Positions 55,971-64,000 of a DNA stretch of 64,000 bases are shown here, in pieces. The position numbers and the translations under genes were made by a program. Origin of the DNA: Malaya genurostris (Eukaryota > Arthropoda > Insecta > Diptera > Culicidae). Each line of letters begins with the position of its first letter. The stretch's first letter is position 1. The notes below the pieces were generated by a model. It saw only the letters and a list, made by a program, of their open reading frames with translations. It searched no databases and was not told the DNA's origin. The DNA is taken from positions 82,890,525 to 82,954,524 of the forward strand of contig NC_080571.1 in NCBI RefSeq assembly GCF_030247185.1. The letters are read 5' to 3'.

Positions 55971-56855
55971 TAACTCATTCAGCTTAACTATGGAAACTGA
56001 TCATTTTGCTGAAAGCCGTTTCATTAAAAGCATCATGTTGCCGACAACCAATCTGACGAATTTGGTAATTTACTGCAAATGTCATGCGCAGTAGAAATGT
56101 TCGTCAGAATGAAATAGAATTTAGGCACTCAGAGCTAACAAAAGTCATATTCATTGCCTCAAAATAGACGAAAATGTCGTCACTTTTCGCTCGGTTTGTA
56201 AATTTAGGAAAACGAAATCCAATGAACAACAAAAGCGGAATATTAGTTTGAAAATTTTCTTTACTTTACTTCACTCTAGATAGCACTTTCAGTCATATTC
56301 GGTTTTCAGTGAAAATCGTATACTGTACAGTATCGAAATTTAACCGAAGCTTCGAAAATCGATACTGACAGAAAAACGATTCACAATGATTTTTACCTGT
56401 TGGTGTTCGTATCTGTAGTAGTTTTGGTTTCTAAACATTTCGGAAGAGATTCTAGAGTGTAATAACTTTGATTTATCATATTTCAGGCACTTTTTACTGT
56501 CAAACTTGACAGATGTTAATTCTATTGAGGAATGTATGAGAATTGAAATGAGACAGAGTTTACCTACAGATGATATTTTGGATTCGTTTTGCCGTAGGGA
56601 AACAAGCGACGTTGGCATTGATACACTCTTCTGTTGAAGTGAGAGACGAAAATGCTTCCTCTCTCTTCGTTTGTTTTGAATGCGATAAATCGCGAATGAT
56701 ATCGTAAAAACCAACGATGAGGCTGTCGGATTGTATTCTTTCATTGATAATACGTGACAATTTTAGGCTCTACATGTACTTGGTCGAAGGTTTCTTAGAT
56801 TAAGCAGAAGACACCCATAGCTGATGAGTGTTACCAAAAATCGACTAGAAACAAA
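55971..56855. other. No gene seen
   Basis: AT-rich DNA. The minus-strand frame at 56340-56744 (134 codons) has no recognised domain. Confidence 0.35.
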
Positions 56856-56859
56856 AACA

Positions 56860-57012
56860 TGTAAAATTGTGTGATCTGAAAATTACATGGCTTTAAAACA
56901 AATGGAATAAAAATCAAAAGATCGACATCAACAACGCGACTTGAACCGAAAAACATTAGATCACAAAGCACACCAGTTAGTCGACTGAGCCACAGAAGCA
57001 CATGCAGTCTCA
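56860..57012 (-). mobile_element. tRNA-derived SINE-like segment
   Basis: On the minus strand tggctcagtcgactaactgg resembles a tRNA A box with D-arm, and ggttcaagtcgcg a B box 34 nt later. The intervening sequence does not fold into a clean cloverleaf, so I read it as a SINE head (a family other than the SINE200-like copies) and not as a functional tRNA. Confidence 0.4.
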
Positions 57013-57346
57013 CTTGCTAGCCGAGTGCAAATTACACTCGGAGCCAGTAAATTTCTGTACAAATGGAATTTTGTGCCATTTGAGAAGTTCAGTAGTTATG
57101 AATTGTATCGTTTGAGGAATTATGTCACCTGTAAAATTCATAATTTCTTTCTGTGAAGGACTAGTAGTCCCAAAGTAGATTTAAATATCCACTGACTAAC
57201 CAGGTTTGCCAACTAGATGAATTTACCAGTAAGTTGTTTAAAAAATTGCAACTCGTTTCGCCATCACTTTTGAAAAAATACTCAAGAAATTGAAGAAGTC
57301 TTGGCGTTACATTCCTTTTGTGGAATATGACCTTTAATGTGTCAAC
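57013..57346. other. No gene seen
   Basis: AT-rich DNA between the SINE-like segment and the DD41D element. Confidence 0.4.
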
Positions 57347-57348
57347 TA

Positions 57349-58057
57349 AAGGGTGATTTTAAGAGGTATTTAAATGCCAAAAAACACCCCATAAAATTGA
57401 GAAAATTGATAAAATCTTTATTGGAATCTATAGAACGATCAATATAATTTAATGTTTGAAGATGATACCATGCAAATGTTGGTCGCGACTCCGCTTTAGA
57501 TGACCCATGCGCAAGGTTCAATTTTTGCACACTCTCTCCATCATATTGGCTGGTATTTCACGAATAAATGCTTCAATATTGGCTTCCAGTGCGCCATTCG
57601 TTGCTGGTTGACCCATGCAGACATGAGCCTAAATTGAAGGGCCCAAAACGAGAGATAAACTGTTTACCGAAGACGACTCTTAATTTGGGGTCATTGTTTC
57701 GCGTGCCGTGTGGGATGTGGCACCGTCTTGTTAGAACCACATATCAAGTATGTCCAATTCTTCCATATTGGGCAAAATATCGTCAATCAACGGTTGAAGA
57801 AATACGACCCGGTAGCTGTTGCAATGCTTCTGGATGGTCTTCACTCCAGATGCTGCAATTTTGCTTGTTGACGTCCATTCAACCAGAAATGAGCTTCGTC
57901 GCTAAACACAATTTTTCGATAAAAAGTGGATTTTCCTTACTTCACGATTAAATTATAGACCAAACTGAACAAGTTTGACAATGACACAGAACTCGATTCA
58001 CGCATGATCTGTCAAAAACAGTGTTGCCAAAAAGATACCAGCAAAAAAATCACCCTT
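57349..58057 (-). mobile_element. DD41D mariner, deleted copy
   Basis: A 709-bp element on the minus strand with TA at 57347-57348 and 58058-58059 and aagggtgatttt ends. Complementary-strand text includes cgaaaaattgtgtttagcga followed by cgaagctcatttctggttga (SDEAHFWLN-like), the FQQDGA region and the C-terminal RGQH-like end, but large parts are gone. The N-terminal half of the gene is absent at the same place as in the copy at 21071. Confidence 0.8.
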
Positions 58058-58059
58058 TA

Positions 58060-58749
58060 TTTTAGAGATGAGAAGAAGCATTTGCGTGACTTTGTTTTTT
58101 ACTTTTGACGCGCTGTAGATTATTACTCTATATTTTCATCAGAGTCCAAAGGTCAAACGTTTGCTCTAATACTCAAGTGAGTATTTTTGTGTAGATATTA
58201 TTAATTGAAGTGTAGATTCTGCGACCTCATTAATATCAATACTGTTGATAATGCTGAAACATTCACGATTAATTTGACGACGGTTTATGATTTTTTTTGT
58301 CAGTAACATTGGATCTTTTTCTACAAAAAAGCTCAAGAGTTGATAATAATACTTGAGAATGGTCATTAATGTCGTTTTCGTTTAAATAAAAAAAAAACTG
58401 AAACTGACCCAGGGTAGTTTCCTCAAACAAACACTTTTCACAAAACTGTGGTGAGTTCGCACTTAGCAACAGGAGTGTGAGCAAAGCCGATGTAAGGCTT
58501 TAAAAAAAACCGGATAATCTGTAACATCTGTATAGGTTTAAGCGTTCTGCCAGGGTTACCCAAGATTTGGTTATGTAGCATAACAGCAAATGTTTAGAAT
58601 AATATATAATTTGACGAAAAAGATTTCATCGAAACCTGCCCTGATTAAGCTTAACTAGTGGAATTTCGCAGGCTCTCCTTCACTTCGCAAAGTTCTAAAG
58701 AATTCTTGAACTTTATGAACTTGTACTTTATACATTTTTTTCTCTATCC
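58060..58749. other. No gene seen
   Basis: AT-rich DNA without supported features. Confidence 0.4.
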
Positions 58750-58751
58750 TA

Positions 58752-60012
58752 AAGACTGTCCCACAAAGTATGGATGCACTTTGATTTCGCTGTAAATAAT
58801 TCACAAGTGTTAGATATTCAAATTTTATTCGATATACTAATAATATTAGATTACAACAACAGAATATTATTCTCAACATTTGCTACTTAGCCATTGCAGA
58901 CTAGCTGGCGCCCCTTCTTGCGAACGTTCCTCATTAAATTCCGTACAGACTTCTTGGCGACAAGTTTTGACACTTTTTTCCAATTCTTTTTCAACAGGGT
59001 TTCGGCTACCGAAACATGTTTCCTAAGATGTGCCTTCGTTAATGCCCAAAATTCCTCAATTGCTCGAAGTTGCGGGCAATTTGGTAGATTCACGTCTTTT
59101 GGGACGAAAGTGACATTTTTGGTAGTATATCATTCTATCGTTGATTTCGAGTAGTGGCAAGAAGCAAGATCTGGTCAGAAGACAACAGGATCCTTGTGGC
59201 TTCAAATTATGGGTAGGAGCCGTCTTTGTAAATATTAATTGATGTACATTTCGCTGTTCAGGTGATGAAGGGTTTCGAAATCTTACCGCAGCTACAAATT
59301 GCTTGCCAGACCATAGCTTTCTTACCAAAATTTTCGACTTCAATCGATGTCTCGGACTGGTTTAACACTTGCCCTTCTCGCACCGTATAATATTGTGGTC
59401 CCGGCAAGGATTTGTAATCGAGTTTCACGTAGGTTTCGTCGTCCATGATTATGCAGTTCAAATTTCCAGCGAGAATCGTATTGTACAGCTTTCGAACCCT
59501 CGGCCTGATCGATGCTTCTTGTTTCGGACTACGTTTTGGTTGTTTCTGCTTCTTATGGGTTCGAAGATTCAAACGTTCTTTAGCACGAAGTACATTTGAC
59601 TTCGAAGTGCCCACTTTTTTGGCCACATCCCGAACTAAAACCTCCTTCTTTTGCTCGAACACCTTCAGTATACGTTTATCCAACTGAGGGTCAGCAGAAC
59701 CTTTTTTCGACCCGTTTTCGGTTTATCCTCAAAGGTGTTAACCTCACCGAACTTCCTGATTGCATTTCGCAAGGCTTTTTCACTTACTTATTCAATTTTT
59801 GCTATCTTGCTCAGGGACAGTCCGCGTTCTGTGCACCATTTGTACACAATTTTTCGATGTTGTTTTGCTGAAAGTTCACGCATTTCGAAATGAAAACGAA
59901 TAAACAACTGCACAAGTGGTTAGAGAAGAGTGTAAATAACAGGACGCAGCCATCAAAATTGACAGATTCTGAATCATTGCGAAATGGCAGCGGTTTTTGG
60001 TTGCGTCCATAC
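58752..60012 (-). mobile_element. DD37E element, inverted sister of the copy at 15109
   Basis: The 3' end (plus-strand left) is aagactgtcccacaaagtat after TA at 58750-58751. At the other side similarity runs through gcggtttttggttgcgtcca to about 60012 and then stops, so roughly the last 20 bp of the 5' TIR are missing. It is inverted relative to the copy 43 kb away and is probably immobile. Confidence 0.85.
58887..59900 (-). pseudogene. DD37E transposase, broken but with catalytic Glu
   Basis: The middle frame 59683-59258 is open: VRDVAKKVGTSKSNVLRAKE, then IMDDETYVKLDYKSLPGPQY and MVWQAICSCGKISKPFIT. A short deletion follows (near 59258), and the rest has stops: PDLASCHYSKSTIE*YTTKN, then CPQLRAIEEFWALTKAHLRK. 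The N-terminal HTH lies at about 59890-59690 in another frame. It keeps the catalytic Glu that is Gly in the copy at 15109. Confidence 0.85.
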
Positions 60013-60255
60013 TCCATCACTTCGAGAACTCTATCCAAGTGTTTCCATTTGAAAGTAATTGGTGAGCCCGTTTTTTACTGGTTTTATACTGATCAGTGTC
60101 GTAGGATAAGCTTTAAATATTAGTCATAAATTTTCCCCCTTGGTAACGAAAAACTTTTAGGAAGCTGTATTTTCTCTACTTTATCCAGTTTTACAAGTTT
60201 TTTTTATTCCATATTTGTGCACTTAAAACCTTCCCCTACCGAAACCCATCGGAAA
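60013..60255. other. No gene seen
   Basis: Short AT-rich stretch. Confidence 0.4.
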
Positions 60256-62230
60256 TCATTATCGGCCCAGAAAGAATATAGGATTACCGCTGTTACGCTG
60301 CATATACAGTAACAACAGTTTACTGAATTCTTTGCCGAGTGCAACACTGAAAAAACTTGGTAGAACACAGCCCGAAAAAAAAAGTGCTAGTCCCATTACT
60401 GGAAGAGTTCTGTCAAAATAAGGAACGGGGTGAAACACGTGCCAGTCACCAACCGGGGAATTGTCTCTGGTTTCGCAGTGCCTTGCGTTACCGGACAAGT
60501 TTTCTCTGTGCAACCTCTGACCCGTAGCCCGGGTGTGACGGGAGACAAAGAACGGTTGAATCGGACAGATATACGAACACACGGGAAAATACGAGAAAGC
60601 GAGAGGGACAACGAGTTGTCGATCTTGTTCAATGAAACTTCGAAAGGGTTAGCGTGTTTTTTTTTCGCAGCTTGCTTCATTTGCTACATTCCGGCCACAC
60701 TGGCTGTATGAATGTGAGGGGTTGCATTTTTTTTGTTAGCCCTAGATCAACACTGAAAATTGCAGCTATTAGCACTTTCGATTCTGTACTCCTGCTGAAG
60801 TCTGGATTTCTAATCAAATGCGCAATTAGCTAGTTTTATTCGTTAAAATGCATAAAGTGAAAATAAACTACACACACTAAATCGCTCTGGCACAAAATCT
60901 AAGCCGGCAGGACAAGAATTCTCCACCGGCCGCCATGTTGGAATTTCAAAAAAAACGTATTCAGCCCAGGGGTCCGAAGTGGTTCACTACTGGCACATGT
61001 TGCAGTGGAATGCGGTTGTGCTTACGGCCGCGGCAAACAATGCCCTTCGTATCGAACGGCTTCGACACCGGATGACGGCACCGCCAATGGTGGAAAGTGC
61101 CAAGTGGCGCAAGAGCCGCCGAGCACAATAAAATCCTTGAACACGGTTCCATTTTTTTATGATTCCCCATATTTTTCCCCTTGGAACCGTATACCGGCAA
61201 TTTCAATCATTCGTGTCATTTTTTGCCACCACCGACCGAACTAAACGAGGAGCTAAATTTCAGCATTGGCTGCATTCAACCTACCGGCGACCTACCGGTT
61301 CACGGTGTTCCTCCAGCCCAAATGCAAGCAAACAAGGTGTAAGCTGGCTTGCATCAACTTTTTGATTATTTCACCTTCCGTCCACTTCCCGCAAACACGC
61401 AAGACGGGGAGGTCGCACTTGGCACGCAGTCGCGGTGCTGCTCCTCGGAGAACCCTTTTTCCTTTGGGAATGGGGGTACCGTCCGTGGCAGGCTTCAACA
61501 CTTGAACGACCGAACCAATCCAAAACCAGTTTGGCCTTTTTTAAATTTTGCTTTTGTATTTCTTTTCTCGTGTTTGTTGCTCGACTTCTTCCACGACCGC
61601 CACCCTTCGGCGTCGAGGAGAACGATTTAAACGATTTAATAATAAGCCTGCCTGCCTGCCTGCCGTTCGATCCGGTTGTGCACTACTCAGACTGCCCCAG
61701 AGAACATGACCCACGAAGAAGGTGGTGGAAAAAGGATGGCCTCAGTCAGTCAGTCCGGACCTCGGCGAGACACTTATTAGTTTTTTTTTGTTTTTCGTTC
61801 ATGCTGCAGACTTTCCAGGGTTCCGTCCGAGCAGATTACCTACTTCGCAAAAGACCCAACAGCAAAGCGGAGAGGCTCTTCTAACAACAAAAAAAGAGTA
61901 TGGCGAAGATGATGATGATGACGACGATGGTGATGAAGACGATGATGATGATGATGAAACCACGCCACATCGATGCCGATGATGACTACGATGGTTGAGA
62001 CCAGTGATTACTGGCAATGATGAAACCGTACAATTAGATGAGCCACGAAATCAGACCCATCGGAAGGATGGATGGTTGGAGGAGCAACCAACAGATAACG
62101 CCTCTCGTTGTGAAACGGGTTTTTTCAGCTCTCTTGTGGTTATTATTATTGTTATTATTCAACAAAAATTCTACGTCACACTACGTCGTTGATTGACGCC
62201 AGCGATGCAAAGCTGATCCGGTTTGCGTGA
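60256..62230. promoter_or_regulatory. GC-richer segment, possible promoter/enhancer or non-coding exon
   Basis: The longest non-repetitive GC-richer block in the window. Many frames are open (60259-60711, 60961-61244, 61266-61884), as expected from composition, but none shows a known domain. It includes a (gat)n microsatellite at 61907-61963 and gagaaagcgagagggacaac-like text near 60595. Best guess is regulatory or 5' UTR DNA of an unidentified gene. Confidence 0.25.
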
Positions 62231-62933
62231 TTTGGATTTATGGGCTCCGTGGGAGATGGACCAAAACAAGAAGAAAAGAAACGATTTTTTTAACTTATAA
62301 TTTGCCGTTCTTCAAACTTCTTGACAGTTTTCTCGGATGGCATAGATTGATAGACACCAGTCGATCATTGTGACCACGAGGAAATCTCATGAAATCTTTT
62401 ATTGGCTGCCTCTATCATAGTGACATGCCTTTAGTGACGTTTGCTTCTGTTTCAATTTGAAACCTAAAAAGATGTGATTTAATTTGACTTTGATAAGATT
62501 TAAGCTTGGTATTCAGTAACAAGTGGTAATGATTCAATTGTCTCAATTTTTTGATCGATTTCGTACTTTTTGTTATAGGAAAATGTTTAATAAGACTTGC
62601 CAAAGAGGAGCATTTACTAATTATGTAAACAGTGAATAAGCTAACAGATTGTACTGAATCTTTGTCGGATTTGCCCCATGAGTTGGGAGATAAATATTTT
62701 CCAAATCTGATGGCGCTGGAACGATCAAAATCGAAAGCCCACCGTTGTTATTTGCTATTCTAAGTCACTAAACCGGTCCCTCTGACGATGGAGACCGGGG
62801 CAAATTGTATTTTACCCTAAGCGCAAATTATCCTAGGTACGCAATAAAATTATTTACCTATTTATTTATTTACGCCACTGTTAATAACATTGTTCAACTA
62901 AAATTGAAGAGAATATGAATTAGGTTTAACTTG
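62231..62933. other. No gene seen
   Basis: AT-rich DNA without supported features. Confidence 0.4.
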
Positions 62934-62935
62934 TA

Positions 62936-63147
62936 TACAGCGATTCCACGAGAAAAAGATATACGACCTCTCATAAATTTGTAATGTTTGGTACAAACGT
63001 TTTGTTTGAAAACTGTTTTTTTTTTAAATAATAACTAATAATAATAATAATAATAACCACAAACCAATTTTTTCAATTTTTAGATATGTACTAAACATCG
63101 CGAGTTTCTGAGAGGTCATATATCTGTTGTCTCGTGGAATTGCTGTA
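62936..63147. mobile_element. MITE, about 212 bp, TA target
   Basis: Inverted ends of about 40 bp: left tacagcgattccacgagaaa, then gatatacgacctctca; right complement tacagcaattccacgagaca, then gatatatgacctctca. TA flanks both sides. The centre holds a (taa)n microsatellite. No coding capacity. Confidence 0.8.
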
Positions 63148-63225
63148 TAAGTATTCGGTGGCAACACAGATTGGAAAAAAGATTGACGGTGCAGAAATGA
63201 AAATTTGCGTAAAATTTCTCACATA

Positions 63226-64000
63226 AGGAGTATATCGATAAGTAGTTAGCAACATTCAAACAGTTATTACTCTGAAATGGCTTAATTTCTTGCAGCGTGT
63301 TTTGCGGTGACATGTTTGTTTACATGTCAATAACAGCTGCGCAATCGATTGGTTTCGGTACGGTAACGCGAAAGAAAATTCTGCACACTTGGTGCTCAGA
63401 AAGTGGTGTCACGTACAACGTAAATTGCAGAACGAATAAAAGTTCACCACACCAGTGTCAAAAATACTATCGAGAAGTTCAGTAAGACCCTTTCCATGAA
63501 GGATTTGACCCGATCCGGTAGGAAAACGGGTCCCAGCCTGCCCGGCCGGGACTTAAAAGTGGTTGACTACATCAGGAAAAACCCATCGGCGTCGACGCGG
63601 GATTTGGCCAAGCAGTTCAACATCAGCATCGGGATGATTCAACGGATCAAAGTTCGGAACTCCCTGAAAACGTACAAGAAACAGAAGGTGCCGAAAAAGT
63701 CCCTGGTACAGCAAGTTCAAGCCAAAACAAGAGCGCGAAAACTGTGTAACCGGATTCTTCAGAATAAAGACGGATGCATCCTGATCGACGACGAAACCTA
63801 CGCCAAGGAAGACTCTCGAGCGCTGCCCGGACCGCAATATTATACGAAATCGGTGTACCAAGACCTGGAAGAGGCTGACACTACAGTGGCGATGGAAAAG
63901 TTTGGGCAGAAGGTGTTGGTCTGGCAAGCAATTTGTACCTGTGGTTTGCGGTCGTCGATGTTTTTCACGAAGGGCACAATTAACGCCAAGGTGTACGAGA
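63226..64000 (+). mobile_element. Tc1/mariner (DD37E-group) element, right part outside window
   Basis: Left end aggagtatatcgataagtag after TA at 63224-63225, like the element at 19328. Codon use in the coding part is GC-richer than in the neighbours, which suggests recent arrival. Confidence 0.8.
63297..64000 (+). pseudogene. DD37E-group transposase, partial, one frameshift
   Basis: The N-terminal HTH begins about 63330 (SIGFGTVTRKKILHTWCSES). One extra A at about 63422-63424 shifts the frame. From 63424 to the window edge the frame is open without a stop: ERIKVHHTSVKNTIEKF, MKDLTRSGRKTG (63496), STRDLAKQFNISIGMIQRIK (second HTH), then ILIDDETYAKEDSRALPGPQ (first catalytic Asp) and VLVWQAICTCGL. 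The second Asp and Glu lie beyond 64000. Apart from the single base this copy is the best preserved of its family here, so an assembly or real indel should be distinguished. Confidence 0.85.

Noticed and set aside
56340..56744. 134-codon minus-strand frame
   Set aside because: AT-rich with no known domain and a second overlapping frame; probably chance.
60961..61206. 81-codon minus-strand frame that reads like protein
   Set aside because: Both strands are open here and no motif, start or splice evidence supports either.
61435..61982. Frames up to 149 codons in the GC-richer block
   Set aside because: Three frames are open over the same stretch because of composition; one ends in Asp from a (gat)n microsatellite.

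Overview
The window is nuclear DNA of an insect, most likely a mosquito (Culicidae, probably culicine or sabethine; I cannot fix the genus). The evidence is a Polycomb-group gene of the polyhomeotic type with insect-style poly-Gln exons, large introns full of transposons, and transposon families typical of mosquitoes: I/LOA-type non-LTR retrotransposons, DD37E and DD41D Tc1/mariner elements, irritans-type mariners, tRNA-derived SINEs and TA-flanked MITEs.

The one host gene I can support is polyhomeotic (ph) on the minus strand. Seven coding exons join with consistent splice phases: 27398-26111, 26040-25626, 25554-25035, 24966/24965-24821, 24754-23449, 12420-11686 and 5383-4647. Together they encode about 1,714 residues: an Asn/His/Gln-rich N-terminal part, long poly-Gln tracts, a Ser/Thr/Ala-rich linker, the HD1 motif, an FCS zinc finger and a C-terminal SAM domain. 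The first five exons are separated by introns of about 66-71 nt. The last two introns are 11.0 kb and 6.3 kb and carry almost all the transposons. The exon with the true start codon was not found and probably lies upstream of 27.4 kb, perhaps beyond the window.

Region by region: 1-2953, 3' half of a non-LTR retrotransposon with an intact RT-RNase H frame. 2954-4646, AT-rich spacer and the ph 3' UTR. 5384-11685, ph intron with a minus-strand LOA/I-type element. 11686-12420, HD1 exon. 12421-23448, large ph intron with a possible internal promoter (about 12.4-13.4 kb), a DD37E element nested in an older mariner, a MITE, several broken transposases, and a DD41D element with another element nested in it. 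23449-27398, the clustered ph exons. 27399-64000, transposon-rich DNA that is either the 5' ph intron or intergenic. This last part holds a roughly 4.4-kb minisatellite field related to a MITE, a DD41D fold-back element with 174-bp perfect arms, two irritans-type mariners, four SINE200-like copies, a possible hammerhead ribozyme motif, several dispersed tandem repeats, four GC-richer unique segments, and a DD37E-group transposase running off the right edge.

No rRNA, CRISPR array or confident functional tRNA was seen. All calls come from reading the sequence and the supplied translations; no database search was run.
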